A DNA stretch of 64,000 nucleotides from Nezara viridula. Its lineage: Eukaryota; Arthropoda; Insecta; Hemiptera; Pentatomidae. This document shows, piece by piece, positions 32,839 to 45,246 of the stretch. Every line of letters starts with the position of its first letter. The first letter of the stretch is position 1. Both the position numbers and the translations under genes were made by a program. The notes under the pieces were generated by a model. The model was not told the origin of the DNA, did no database searches, and worked only from the letters and a program-made list of their open reading frames with translations. The DNA lies in the NCBI GenBank assembly GCA_928085145.1, contig OV725078.1, forward strand, positions 1,113,501 to 1,177,500, written 5' to 3'.

Positions 32839-33779
32839 CACTGACAGGCAATAAATTCCACCCACTTGTTTTTTCATGTTTTCATCTAAAAATATTTCTG
32901 CTTTGGATTGGTCTATTGTTTTTAATGAATAAATACGTAATCTTTTAGTTTGTTTTCAATTAGGAATGTTAATATAAAGGACAATAACCCTTAATCCCTA
33001 ATTCAATGAAATGATTATAGATTCCAATGTTTACTTTCTATGGAATCAAAATATTTATTCAGTATCATTAGTTCAGTGCCGTTTCTTGCAGCACATTTCT
33101 TAGCCTTCGGCTTTTAAATTTTTTCAATATTAAGTTTAAAAATGCCTCTTAGTGCTGAGGATGTTGCGCGTCGTGTGGCACTTATTGATGATGGACGTTC
33201 CATTAGATATGCAGCCAATGCCATCGGAGTTCCATATGAAACTTTACGAGACGCCGTCAGGTGTTTTCGGGAAACTGGTTCTTACAATAGAAGGCCCAGT
33301 TCTGGACGGCCTAGGGTAACATAACCGGTTTTTGACTTTGAGAATTTTACGAAACCGGAACCTTACCGTTGTTCAAGCGATTCATCAACTCGGAGAAGTT
33401 CGAGGTGTGCACATTTCTGAACGTACCGCTCGGAGAAGATTAAATGAGTATGGAGTAATGGCTTTTCGTCCAGTAAGAGGACTAGAGTTGACCAGAACTC
33501 ACAGAGTATCACGGCTCATTTGATCTTCTCCGAGCGGTACGTTCAGAAATTTGCACACCTCAAACTTCTTCGAGATGATGAATCGCTTGAACAACAGTAA
33601 GGTGCCGGTTTCGTAAAATTCTCAAAGTCAAAAACCGCTCATCCCGTGGTTCTATTACACTAGGCCGTCCAGAACCGGGCCTTCTATTGTAAGAACCAGT
33701 TTCCCGAAAACGCCTGACGGCGTCTCGTAAAGTTTCATATGGAACTCCGATGGCATTGGCTGCATATCTAATGGAACGT
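32839..33779. mobile_element. Tc1-type element converted into a foldback
   Basis: The left end CACTGACAGGCAATAAATTC is preceded by TA. The transposase start follows at 33142. From 33195 to 33447 and from 33515 to 33779 the same sequence is present in opposite orientations (for example ACGTACCGCTCGGAGAAGAT against its complement at 33524-33543), separated by about 67 bases. The normal right end is absent. RNA from here would fold into a long hairpin. Confidence 0.85.
33142..33520 (+). pseudogene. Tc1-type transposase N-terminal part
   Basis: MPLSAEDVARRVALIDDGRS, then RYAANAIGVPYETLRDAVRC and FRETGSYNRRPSSGRPRVT, the HTH and GRPR linker of a Tc1-type transposase, end at a stop at 33322. A second frame (33332-33523) continues with TLRILRNRNLTVVQAIHQLG and ISERTARRRLNEYGVMAFRP, the second HTH. 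Beyond 33515 the sequence turns back on itself, so the catalytic domain is absent. Confidence 0.85.
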
Positions 33780-33814
33780 GAAACGGAATTAAGAGATTTG
33801 CATTGTCTGTCATA

Positions 33815-35195
33815 TACAGGTCAAAAGTTGTCACATTAATTGTTAGTGGATACTGTTTCATCAGAAATCATACACTGAATTCATCAAACTATTCACTAAT
33901 TTAATTTTCTAAAAGGTTACATGATGATTTTTCGGAATAAACGAACGATAGATACCTAAATATTTAAATATAATGTCAGATCTAGAGGTATTAAACAACA
34001 GTAAATATATTTAAGGTTATAAACGTATGAAATACTTTTATATTTCACTTCTTCTTCCACACAAGTACAATGAAATAGTAGTGGGTACTATTGGAATATC
34101 AAATAGGAAAGATTCATCAAATTATTCACTAATTAAATTTTATAAAAAGGTAGATGACAATATTTCGGAATAAACGGACGTTTATACCTAATTATTTAAA
34201 TATAATATTAGATCTAGAATTATTAAAGTACAGTAAATGTATTTATGGTTATAAACATATGCTTTATACATCCATGAAATGATTTTATATTTTATTTCTT
34301 CTTTCATACAGGTACAATGAAATAGTTTTTTAAACAATGTCATTGCTTAGATTAGGTGGATTTTAAATGTGTTTTTCAAACTTAAAAATATTTTAAAAGG
34401 ATATATTTAGTTAGTAAATTTCAATTCATTTCCTTGAAAACATGTGATTTACGTTAAATATTATTAGTTTTCAAAAATTATTATTTATAATTTTGTTGCC
34501 ACTCTCCGTTACTTTCTACAACTTTCTAGATTAGATATTGTTTTTTTTCTAAAATTCCCCGCTTTCCAAAGATATATTATACCTATGTCTTCTGACTAGT
34601 CATAGCGGAGATTCATTTTTATTTTCATCATTATGTTTTCTCTTTTATTCAATTGTCAAATTCTTTCAAAAGTTATATTTATCATTTTTTCCTAATTCTT
34701 AATAATGAGAGATAGTTAATTATTTTAAATAAACCATATTAAAGGTACTTTAGAGGAATACGCATATGGACATTGGACATTTAAGCCCTGTAAAGTGACA
34801 TCAACGGGGATAAGACATAAATGATATTAAAGACCGCTTAATTATACAATGATACACCGAGTTTAATAAAAATCATTGGAGCCCTTTTCGAGAAAATTGT
34901 AAAAATGTGTTTCACCGTTGATATAAAGTGGCACTTCCGGTAGGCAGATTTTAAGGAAAAAGATGCTGTCACATCTAAGGCATATACCTATCTTAAATAC
35001 GTAATATCAGTTTCGTACAACTTTTCGTTTTCGAGCTAGGGTGTTCACATTAACACAGACGCTGTTTCCGAACTTGGTTATTTGGACTCAGGGTACCCCA
35101 AAATTTGTATTTCCGTTTAAAACTCAGATTAAAAAATGTTCACGATCGCAATACATACCCTTACTATATATTACATATATACGTAAGTGAAAATA
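33815..35195 (+). repeat. left arm of a long inverted repeat
   Basis: Sequence from 33815 to 35195 occurs in reverse orientation at 41878-42318 and 45247-46100. Matching landmarks include TAATTGTTAGTGGATA (33839), GGACATTTAAGCCCTGT (34773), AATTATACAATGATACACCG (34841) and ATTACATATATACGTAAGTG (35171). The inner part (34850-35170, ACCGAGTTTAATAAAAATCA ...) also resembles 40826-41172 and more weakly 46650-46965. No protein is visible. It is probably a non-autonomous element family of unknown class. Confidence 0.75.
33870..34335. repeat. ~233-bp tandem duplication within the arm
   Basis: TTCGGAATAAACG occurs at 33931 and 34164, with matching flanks (TTAAATATAAT, TAGATCTAGA, GGTTATAAAC). The right arm has the same two-unit structure near 45690-45960, so the duplication predates the two copies. 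Confidence 0.75.
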
Positions 35196-35621
35196 ATAAC
35201 TGACTCACAGGCGTTGATGACCCTAGGGTTTTCCGCCTTAAAACCTAAACAAACAAACATCTTAATAAAGTTCTGCGCATGCGCTAGATTTAATTTGCCA
35301 CGTTGTACATCGTCTCCTACAGTTCTGATTTTTTAAGTGAAAAAGTTTTTTTTTTTACTTAAAAACTAGTAACGCTGACATCAATACAGCAGCAACAACA
35401 ATGGACTTATACCACAGTGAGTAGTGTTGATATTTACTGTGTACTTCTATAGACAGTGAAGCCAGTATCCGAGGTGCCTTATCGCTATATCGCCATTATC
35501 TGCTACGTCTGAGACTCCCCTCTCTAGCAGTCGTGGCTTTGCCACGGAGCAGGTCGGATCTGCGCTCGTCGTTTCTCAAAGATTAAGGACACGCAGACGA
35601 AGTTTTATTTATTTTTTCTAG

Positions 35622-36590
35622 ATGCGATACATTCATCAAGTGATGTCCACTAAGAGGTCTCGTTCTGTTAGCTCCACCCCTCGTAACGCACCACCAAAAC
35701 AAAAAACTCGTCGCAGTAAGCGATCGACACCCCCCGGAACTCCTCCAGCCAAAATTCAAGAATCCACACCTCAACCACGACCAATTACATCTTCACAACA
35801 AATGGTCTCTGAATCTCCTTTTTTTACACCCAACCCATACCAGGTGCTTCAAAACGACAGAGGGATGATGGATTCTGCACCGATACCTAAAGAACCTTGT
35901 CAAAAATATTATAAACTTTCAATTATTGTGTATACAACTAAATAAAATCTATCCCGATAACTTTTGATGCCTTAACAGGACTAGTGACCCAAAAATAACG
36001 CCGGTCACAGCTAAAGCCTATCGAAAAATAATCAAGTATTTAACTGAAACAGGTGCGGATTTTCACACATACCAGCTGAGCGAGGATAGATCATTACGAG
36101 TGGTGATAAGAAACTCACACTCCTCAACCACAACTGAAGTTATCAAGGATGAGTTAACGGCGATAGGATTCAATGTTCGCCAGGTAACAAACGTTCTGAA
36201 AGAAAATAGAGACCAGCTAGGAGTAAAAACTAAAATTCCACTGCCCTTGTTTTTTGTGGATTTGGAGCCAACACAAGGGGTGGAAAAAATATACAATATA
36301 GATCGACTCTATTATACCATTGTAAAGGTTGAAAAACCATATCCAAAAAAAAAGAAATCGTCCAGTGCCACAATTGTCAGGCATACGGCCACACTAAGTC
36401 ATATTGCCACCACATGCCGCGCTGAGTGAAGTGCGGCGAGTCTCACAAATCTGGTGAATGTACCAAATCAATAAAAGATCCTGCAGTCTGCGCCCTATGC
36501 TTGGCAAATCATCCGGCCAACTATAAAGGTTGCGAAATCTACAAAAACCTCAAAGCTAGATACAAGCCACGACGCTACACCTAAACAAAG
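35622..36590 (+). pseudogene. family A ORF1, copy 3
   Basis: MRYIHQVMSTKRSRSVSSTP begins the basic N-terminus; a frameshift around 35895 ends that frame at 35945. The PRE_C2HC-like part continues in another frame (YQLSEDRSLRVVIRNSHSST, KIPLPLFFVDLEPTQGVEKI). Slippage in an A-run at 36348 shifts the frame again before the knuckles CHNCQAYGHTKSYC, VKCGESHKSGEC (first Cys replaced by a stop, TGA at 36424) and CALCLANHPANYKGC. Confidence 0.82.
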
Positions 36591-36908
36591 AAGAAGATCC
36601 GCTAAAATCGTGGACTCTGCTAAGTGGTGCTGAAGTTTCCTTTGCTAAGTTACTCGGAGGTAGAGGCCTGACTAATGAATGTGAGTCCCTGCCGTAACAA
36701 CCAACTCAATCCCTACCTCGTAATGTATTTAATCCTCAATAACCTAACCAATGTCAAATCCCTCACATTCCCCCACCTTCTAATGCCACAGATCTTACTA
36801 GTGTATTGACATCCTTCCTAACCGAATTTAAATCCCTTGTCAAGCCACTGATATCACTTCTTACAAACCCAGTATCTCATCTCATTCCTCCTTAAAAAAA
36901 ATCTTTAA

Positions 36909-38800
36909 ATGACTTCCATCAAACCCATTTCCATTCTCCTATGGAATGCGAATGGTGTTAGAAATCACACAGACGAACTAACAGCCTTGCTAATAGACAA
37001 GAACATTGATGTAGCCCTAATTACAGAAACTCGACAGACCAAAAAACAGCTTTTGAAAATACCACAGTACTTAACGTATCGAACAAACCATCCTGACGGT
37101 AGAGCACATGGCGGTACTGCTGTCATCGTACATCAATCCCTCTCTCATCACATACTCCCATTGCCTAATCACGATTTCCTACAATCCACTGCAGTTGTAA
37201 CCAAAACCTTTTCCTTTCCCGTCACCATTGCATCAGCATATTGCCCTCCTAACCTTTCCATCTCAAATGTCCAGTTCACCTCTCTCCTAAATTCCTTAGG
37301 ACACCACTTCATCCTGGGTGCAGACTTAAACGCCAAGCATCAACAATGGGATTGAATAACCACAAATTCTCGTGGTCAAACATTGCTGTCTGCACTCAAT
37401 TCCCAATGTTTTACCCTAGTTCCTCCCAATTCACCTACATACTGGCCCACTGACCCTAATCGTAATCCCGATATCCTCGATTTCTTTATCCACAGAGGTT
37501 TAGGTACCCTCCACCATTCCCTTGCACATCTTTATAAGCTCTCCTCAGACCACAGCCTATTAATATTCCAAGTATCATTAGCTCTTATTCCTAAACCCTC
37601 TCCACCATCCTTCATCAGAGGCCCAGTTAACTGGAAACTCTTTCATCAAATCCTATCCGATAAAATTGACCTCAGAGCAACCCTGAAAAACTCCGAAGAC
37701 CTGGACAATGCTGTTCATTCCTTTAAGACTAAAATCCAGGAAGCAGTCTGGACGGCTTCTTCTCCTGATCATTCCTAAAAAATCCTCAAGAAACCCAATT
37801 TAACTCAACACCTCCTTGACCTAATCTATATAAAACGCCGTGCCAGATTATTATGGCAACGTACCAGACATTCCGCCTACCGCCACTCCTACAATTATTA
37901 CTGTAAAAAATTAAAACAAGAATTCGCCACCTTCAGATCCCGATCATTCAACTCCTACCTCACCACATTCTCTGTTCATGATCATTCCCTCTGGAATACC
38001 ACCAAAAGAATCCTAAAATCCCATATTTCCCATTCCCTTCGTCGAGGTGATGGTACCTGGGCAGCGTCTGATGTAGCCAAAGCCGAAGAATTTGCCAAGT
38101 ACCTTTCCTATACCTTCACTCCCCATCTAGAATCTCATCCTAACCACACAGTAAAAGAAGAATTCCTTTCTTCACCTATCCCACTCTCCTTACCACCTAA
38201 AGCAGTTAATCCCTCTGAGGTCAAATACCTATTACGCAAAATCACTCCTCGTAAATCTCCTGGGTCACAGGATCTGTGGGGTTAGATGGTCGTATTTCTA
38301 ACCCCACAGATCCTACGACAACTACCATCCAATGCCATCATATTTCAAACCTATATATACAATTGTATTCAGTGAACTACCCACTTACCTCTCATAAGAG
38401 AAAAATAAAATAAAATCTTTCAAAACAATTTTATAAGATCCTCCTGAAAAGAATCCTACCCATAATAGAATCCCGAAACATCAATACCCATCAATTTGGA
38501 CTCCGATCCCAGCATTCTATCGTCCAAAAAAGACTCCGAGTTGTTGATCACATATCCTCAGCCCTAGAAAACAAGCAGTTTTGCTCGAGAGCATTCCTGG
38601 ACACAGCGCAAGCTTTTGACCGGGTATGGCACGCCGGACTGTTCTTCAAGCTCAAATCCCATCTACCACAGTCCTTATAACTAATATTCCAATTATACCT
38701 CTCCGACCGCTCCTTTCGAGTTCGCTGTGGTACAAAATTTTCCAATTGTTACTCAATTGAGGATGGAGTTCCTCAAGGCAGCATCTTGAGAAATCACCTT
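36909..38800 (+). pseudogene. family A ORF2, copy 3
   Basis: MTSIKPISILLWNANGVRNH starts an endonuclease frame open to 37355, with LITETR and GADLNAKHQQWD (Gly to Asp), then a stop, then 37383-37778 with NPDILDFFIHRGL and SSDHSLLIF (catalytic Asp-His intact). RT pieces follow: SPGS near 38260, where a palindrome is inserted; GLRSQHS, FLDTAQAFDRVWHAGLFFKL, EDGVPQGSIL at 38790. Here the sequence jumps to FLSTSTL/FLRHS (after the ADD box), so YADD is missing. The C-terminus continues to about 39345 with many stops. Confidence 0.85.
38269..38314. repeat. 18-bp inverted duplication inside family A ORF2
   Basis: AGGATCTGTGGGGTTAGA (38269-38286) and TCTAACCCCACAGATCCT (38297-38314) are perfect complements. 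The first arm interrupts the conserved RKSPG / HDLLTP site, where other copies read straight through. Confidence 0.85.
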
Positions 38801-39732
38801 CACACTCCGACGCAGTTTCTATCCACCAGTACACTTTAATTCCATTCAGCTTCCTTTCTCAGACACAGTCCGTTACCTTGGCTTTCTCTTAGACAGACGA
38901 TTAACGTGGAACCCTCATACTAGACTTAAAAGACAGGAACTAAACCGACGATATGGCCAACTATACCAGCTACTAAACAGAAAATCTAAACTTTCCATTG
39001 AAAACAAGTTACTAATCTACAAAACAAAACTGAAACCTATCTAGACTTACGGACTTGAACTGTGGGGAACAGCAAAATTTTCTAACATCAAACGCATCCA
39101 ATCCTTCCAATCCAAAGTCCTTCGAACAATAGTCGATGCTCCTTTCTATGTAACCAACGAAACCCTACACCATGACCTTAATATTCTATTTGTCCAAGAC
39201 CTTATCCCATCCAAATTCTCCGAATTCCACAAGAACCTTACCCATTATCCAAATCCATAGGCACAATCTCTATTCAGCACCACCCATCCATATAATCCTC
39301 TAAGGAGATTAAAACGGCAGTGGCCCTGCGACCTTTTATAGTTTGGCAATGGCCAGATTCTCCACTCACGACATGAGTGTATGTGGCTTAAGCACTCTTG
39401 CTCAATCTCCACTGGGTTTAGCCCCAGTGACGCGGCTGAGAGAGAAGTGCAGGGATCTCCTGGAGTCATGCTTTTCCCTCCACAGTTGGAGGGACAAGTC
39501 TGGTTTGGAGTTCTCTCGCCAGATTGTAAATATTGTATGTAGGTATGTATGTGTTCTTTTTATTCATTTATTTTTAGGTCATTTTATTTTTATTTATTGT
39601 ATATATATTATTTTTCTGTATAATTTATTTGATTTACTGTACATAGAGTGTGAATGTTATCTGTGAACACTATTATAAATGTCCTTGAGACAGATTGTAA
39701 TATTTTTCAATAAATAAGTTTAAAAAAAAAAA

Positions 39733-40806
39733 GACAATACTAAAACCCATCTGGACATACGGACAAGAACTGTGGGGGACAACCAAATTTTCCAACATCA
39801 AACGCATTCAATCCTTCCAGTCCAAAGTCCTCCGTACAATAGTCGATGCTCCCTTCTATGCCACCAATAAAACTCTGCATAATTACCTTAATATTCCATT
39901 TATTCTTGATCTTATCTCAGACAAATCCTCTAAATTTCATCAGAACCTTACCCATCACCCTAATCCCGTAGCACAATCCCTATCTAGCACCACTCATCCC
40001 TACAATCCTCCTCCTCATCATCATCATTGAATGGCTCTACAACTCTTGAAGAGTCAAGGCCTCCCGCAATTTCAACCGCCAGTCCTCTCCAAGTAATGCT
40101 GCTGCCTTCCAGTTTTGGACTCCAAGGATACTTCAGGCGTCGGCTTTCACTCCATCAGCCCATCTGAATCTCGGTCTGCCTACACGCTTTGTGGCGAAGA
40201 TTGGCTCATCCACAACTTCCTTAGCACATGTTGTTCAGACATACGGAAAATGTGTTATACAATCCTCCTCGCAGGCTAAAACGGCAGTGGCCCCGTGACC
40301 TTTTGTAACATGTATATATTGGAGTTCTGGCAATGGCCAGATTCGCCACTCAAGTCATGAGTGTCTGTGGTTGTAGCGCCCTTACTCAATCTCTGCTGGC
40401 TTTTAATACCAGTGAAGTGGTTGAGGAAGAAGCGCAGAGATCTCCTGAGGCCTCGCTTTCCCTCCACATGTGGAGGGACAATTATGGTTCGGAGTTCCCA
40501 TGGCTGACTGTAAATTGGTATGCCTGTGTCTAAGATGTTTATTTTCATTATTATTTTTTTTAAAGATAATTTTAATTCTATTTTATTCATTTATTTTTAT
40601 TCTATTATTACTATTATTTATATTTTCTTCCTTTACTATGAAATTTTATTTTGTTCTTATTTAGCTTTACATTATTTTGAAATTACCTTATTTATTTATT
40701 TTTGTTTTTAATTTGTAAATATGGTGTGAATGTGCTCTCAGAACTCTATAATAAATGTCCTTTATTGAGACAGATTGTAATATTTATCAATAAACAAATA
40801 ATCCAG
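39733..40806 (+). mobile_element. Jockey-like family A copy 4, 5'-truncated and interrupted
   Basis: Starts in the C-terminal region (KTILKPIWTYGQELWGTTKF, KRIQSFQSKVLRTIVDAPFY) directly after the A-tail of copy 3 and ends in a 3' UTR with ATTGAGACAGATTGTAATAT and AATAAACAAATAA. Interrupted at 40014-40257 by an RTE fragment. Codons up to 39990 have no stop, so it is less decayed than copy 3 in this part. Confidence 0.82.
40014..40257 (-). mobile_element. RTE-type 3' fragment nested in family A copy 4
   Basis: Flanked by an exact 13 bp direct repeat TACAATCCTCCTC (40001-40013 and 40258-40270). On the minus strand it encodes the end of an RTE-type protein (VGRPRFRWADGVKADA-like and WRLKLREALTLQEL), then a stop and a short ATGATGATGATGATG tail. 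The microsatellite-like tail and strong 5' truncation are normal for this class. Confidence 0.82.
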
Positions 40807-40825
40807 TTAAAAAATAATAAACTGA

Positions 40826-41172
40826 TATGCTGAGTTTAAACAAAATTGTTAGAGACATTTTTGAGAAAATCCTAAATTGATGTGTTAAATCGATTATATT
40901 AAGTACCTCTTCCGGTTTGCCGATTTTGACGAAAATGTTGCTGTAACATCGCAAGCATATAAAAATCATAAATATGCAATTTCACTCTCATATGACTTTT
41001 CATTTTTGAGCTAGACTGATAAAATGTACATACAAACACAGACCATTTTGCGCGACTTGATTATTTGGATTCAGGAGACCTCATAACATGTATTTTCCGT
41101 TGAAAACTCAGACTCGAAAATGTTCACCATCGAAATACTTACACATACTATATATTGCATATAGTAAAGTAA
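40826..41172 (+). repeat. diverged copy of the inner arm repeat
   Basis: TGAGTTTAAACAAAATTGTT, then GAGAAAATCCTAAATTGATG, TTCCGGTTTGCCGATTTTGA, CTTTTCATTTTTGAGCTAGA and the end TATATATTGCATATA align in order with 34858-35180 in the same orientation. It abuts the tail of family A copy 4. Confidence 0.6.
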
Positions 41173-41174
41173 AA

Positions 41175-41875
41175 AATAAATGATTACTTATTTTTATGAA
41201 ACTTAATATTTTGTTTATTTAGAAATATTACATTCTGTCACATCAAGGACATTTATAATAGTTTTTGTTAACTAAAACAAGGGACATTTTATATGATAAC
41301 TACATTTTGCATTATTTAAAGTTTTGAATTTTAGTTCGAAGTACATAAATTTCATTCGACATTCAGAATATTTTTTGTCATACTAATTCAAGCTTTCTAA
41401 ACAAATATTCGATATAGAAAAATTTACTTCGTTATATGATATTCAAAATTTTGTTACCATTTTTCAAAATGAATTTTAACAAAATCTGTGTAGCATATTT
41501 TTTTCGATGAGTTTTTTGTTTTGTTTCTTGGTCGGACACTTTATCGGCTCTCCCCAATAGAGATCGGCTTTCAGCTCAGTACCATTCCGAAAAAAGACAA
41601 AAACATTTTTAACTTTATAATTCTCTGTAATCTATAATTCACATAACACGGCATAGAATGATTAAATTTCAAAGGGTTGATTTTTAAAAGACAGTACTCA
41701 CACAACTTTCCTACCCATTTCAGAAAAGTTTTTGTATCTTTAAATATGTCCATTAAGAAACAAAAACTTTTTGCCATAGCCTAATTTTGTCAATAATTTC
41801 TGTTAAAAGTAGAGGAAATAGTGAAGCTTATGTGAAGCGGGCAACAGATTTTCTTACTTCCACTTAGTTTTCTTT
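41175..41875. other. no gene seen
   Basis: AT-rich sequence between a diverged repeat and the right arm of the long inverted repeat. No domain or repeat end recognised. Confidence 0.4.
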
Positions 41876-42318
41876 TTACTTTCACTTACGTATATATGTA
41901 ATATCTAATAAGGGCAAGTATTGTGATCGTGACAATTTTTGAATCTGCGTTTTCAACGGAAAAACACGTTTTGGGGTACCTTGAGTCCAAATAACCAAGT
42001 TCCAAAACAGGGTCTGTGTGCCGGTGTGTATGTGAACACTATAGCTCGAAAATGAAAAGTCGCACGAAACTGATATTACGTATTTAAGATATGTATATGC
42101 TTTAGATGTCCTAGCAACTTTTCCCTTAAAATCAGCTGACCAGAAGTACCACTTTAGAACAACGCTGAAACACATTTTTACAATTTTCTCAAAGACGGCT
42201 CTAACGATTTTGATTAAACTCGGTGTATCATTGTATAATTAAGTAGTCTTTAATATCATTTTAGTTTTATTTCCGTTGATGTCACTATACAGGGCTTAAA
42301 TGCCCAATGTTCATATAC

Positions 42319-45246
42319 GATCTATCTATCTATCTACGTGGTGCTACAACTCTGGGTGGGTCTTGGCCTCCTCAATGAGCCGCTGCCATTCGGCCCGATT
42401 TTGTGCTGCGACTTTCCAGCTTCTGATCCGTAGCAGGCTCCGTGCGTCCGCTGCCACTACATCAACCCATCGAAGCCTTGGCCTACCAGGCCGCCGCGTA
42501 CCATGAAGGGCGGTGTCCACCACTTTTCTTGGAATTTCTTCCGCTTTCATCCTTGCGACATAAACAGCCCAACTGAGCCTCCCCAGTTTTATAAACTTTA
42601 CAACGTCCATATCTCCGTAAAAGTCACAAAGCCTCCTGTTCCTCCATCCATCTCCATCTCTCACTGGGCCAACTATTCGACGTAAGATTTTTCTTTCGAA
42701 AATCAAAAGATTATTTTCATCACTTCTTGAGACAGTCCAGGGTTGGGAAGCATAGGTAAGAACTGGGCGTAATGGATCTGCTGCGGAGAGTTTTCAGTAA
42801 GACAAAATATGCCCTATTTGCTGACACCAGCCTCTTGGAATGTGTAAGGGCCCTTACAACACTCAGTTTCTTGTCGCCACCAGTCCCTGTGAGCATATAT
42901 TTCGTTTTTCCTCGTTTATGGCCAATCCCATGGCTGAAGCAGCGTCCATAAGTTTCCTAAACTAATGCCGATCGTGTCCTGGCCACGATATCCAGATCGT
43001 CAGCGTATCCCAATATCTGTAGAGTACGGATGAATATCGTGTGGTCTGTCTGGATTCCTCAATCCCGCACAGCTTTCTCCAGTGCAAGATTGAAGAGGAG
43101 ACAGGCCAGTCCATCACCCTGTCTCAATCCTTTGTTAGAGGGAAATGCTTCAGAGCAGTCAGACTGGATCCGTATCTGACACCTTACATCTTTCATTGTC
43201 AACTTCAAGATACGTATCAGTTTGCATGAGATGCCCATTTCTCCCAACGCCTCATACAGCTTAGGTCGTATGATGCTGTAATATGGACTCTTAAAGTCGA
43301 CAAAAAGGTGGTGTGTAGGAATTTTATATTCATGACTCCGTTCCAAAATTGTCGTAAGGGTGAACACTTGATCAACAGTGGATCTGCCTTTCCGGAAGCC
43401 AACTTGATATTTCCCGATTTCCCGTTACGCAAATGGGGTAAGTCTGCTGAAAATGATATGCGAGAGGATTTTATAGGCACAAGACAACAGGGCTATGCCA
43501 CGGTAGTTCGTGCAATCAGGTTGATCTCCTTTCTTATGGCGAGGACATATTACAGCATTAGTCCACTGTCGTGCACTCTTTCCTGATCCCAAATTGTCAG
43601 GACTATATCGGACAATGCTCTATGCAACTTATTGTTTTCCATGCGAAGGATTGCATCCATTACTTCCTCAAAACCCGGGGGCTTGATATCTCCAAGATTG
43701 GTAGGCATATCCTCTCCAGCAATGTCGCGTGCCTCTATATCTTCTATAACCGCTTCCTCATTTAATAACAAACGAATGTGTCTAGCCCACCGATCCAGTG
43801 TATTCGACTTATTGGTAAGCAGTGTTCCATCTTCTTTCATACATGTTTGTATCATAGGCTTAAAAGCGGCACGTCCACTATTGACCTTCTTGAAGAATTT
43901 CCTACTTTCTTTTACACTCCAATGGACCTCTATAGCCTCAAGCTCCTTTCTCATTCCTGAGGAATTTCTTCTGCAGCCTTCTTTTATTTCTATATTTCTC
44001 CGTGGCTCTCCTGGTGAAGCGCTTATTTAACATGTTCCAGTAAGCTTCATTCATCGCATCATTGACCAGCTTACAATCCATCTATCTAATCTAGTCTAAC
44101 CATTTATCTCGACCCTCAAGAACCTCCTTCCCAAGGATTTGTTCTGCTCCGCCGTCCAAAGTTTTCTCAAAGTCCAAAGCCTTCTCCAGTTGGTCCCAGA
44201 CACCCTGTACACTTACGACGTCAGCTACTCTGAGCCCGTCTCTCACCAATTCTTCCATTTTCTGATGAAATGCTTAGCAGCTTTCTGGGTCCTTCAGCTT
44301 TCCGATGTTCCACCTTTTGGACCTTTCAGTTCTGTGGCTCCTGACGGTGGCAATCCTGGCTCCAATTCTTGATATTACAAGGTAATGGTCAGAGCCAACA
44401 TTTGCTCCCCTGTAAGTCCTACTATCAAGAAGATTAAATTTGTGACGTGCACTAATTAAGATATGGTTATGGATAACGTCATCGGGTGATTCTCATGTAA
44501 CGTTATAAATCCGCCGCCCCGGGAACAGAGTACTCCCAATTACTAGATTTCTCGATGCTGCAAAATCAATGACCCTCTTGCTATTTTCATTGCTTCCCTC
44601 AGGCAAACTGAATGAGCCAAACGTGGGTTTATATGCATCTTCTGTTCCAATATTTGCATTGAAATCCCCCAGTAGGATTTTAATATCGGATCTGGAGCAT
44701 GCATCAAAGGCTCGTTCCAGGGAATCATAAAAGGCGTCTTTCTCATCGTCGCTTGAGGCTTCTGTGGGTGCATGACAGCTAAAGAGCATGTAATTGTAGA
44801 AGGTTCCCTTGATACAGATAAAACATAGGCGATCATTAATAGGGTTGAATCCAATAACCTGTGTCTCATCCAACCTCTCACAACGAACCCAGTGCCAAAT
44901 GAGTGATTCTTCTCGTGGCCGCTATAGTATATTGTATGGAATTTTTCTCCAACGCCCATGGCCGGTCCATCGGATCTCTTGAAGAGCGGTAATGTCTAGT
45001 CTGTATATGTCCAGTTCTGAAAGGAAGACTTGAAGCCCACCTGGTCTATATAAAGTTAAATGTTCCACATTCCAAGTCTCAAGTCCATTTGACGGTTTCC
45101 GTGTCTGTTACCATATGATCTGCCGGCTATTTCTCGTTGAGGTCTCGGGATGAAGAAGTTTCAGAGGGAAGGTTTATCAGCCCTCGCCCTCCTAGTCAGG
45201 TAGTGGGGCTGACTCCTCAGAGCCTCCTGACAAGCTCGTGGGCGAG
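42319..45246 (-). mobile_element. RTE-like non-LTR retrotransposon, near full length
   Basis: Flanked by an exact 12 bp direct repeat ATGTTCATATAC (42307-42318 and 45247-45258). On the minus strand it runs from a short GC-rich 5' UTR through an endonuclease (GTWNVEHLTLYRPGGLQVF near 45085) and RT to a C-terminal domain and a 3' tail of TAGA units (plus-strand TCTATCTATCTATC at 42322). Short tandem-repeat tails are a trait of RTE-like elements. The coding frame has several breaks. A deleted relative is at 60.9 kb. Confidence 0.85.
42344..45100 (-). pseudogene. RTE-like endonuclease/reverse transcriptase, broken
   Basis: From 45100 downwards: LSELDIYRLDITALQEIRWT (endonuclease with catalytic Glu), KGTFYNYMLFSCHAPTEASS, KILLGDFNANIGTEDAYKPT, then a break. 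A middle frame has WSVKESRKFFKKVNSGRAAF and RWARHIRLLLNEEAVIEDIE; RT pieces: VDFKSPYYSIIRPKLYEALG (expected VDFkkAYDSi; the first catalytic Asp before S is Tyr) and GLRQGDGLACLLFNLALEKA. The ADD region near 43000 reads through as degenerate QILGYADDLDI-like sequence. The C-terminus has MIFERKILRRIVGPVRDGDG, then RRPGRPRLRWVDVVAADARS and WQRLIEEAKTHPEL. At least four frame breaks. Confidence 0.82.

Larger units (their letters stand above)
35270..39732 (+). mobile_element. Jockey-like family A copy 3
   Basis: Long copy with a 5' UTR (up to 35621, including CTCCCCTCTCTAGCAGTCGT), ORF1 (35622-36590), ORF2 (36909 to about 39340) and 3' UTR ending at an A-run after 39720. The exact 5' end is uncertain; GTTGATATTTACTGT at 35428 is shared with 5157 in copy 1. 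An internal deletion at about 38790 removes the RT catalytic box. It lies between the two arms of the long inverted repeat. Confidence 0.85.

Noticed and set aside
33870..34335. CRISPR-like or regulatory array
   Set aside because: Only two long units (about 233 bp) of AT-rich sequence without spacer structure; simple tandem duplication in a repeat family.
42319..45246. Host gene for a craniofacial-development-like endonuclease protein
   Set aside because: Databases often name such endonuclease domains after host genes, but here the RT, the TAGA tail and target duplication show a retrotransposon.
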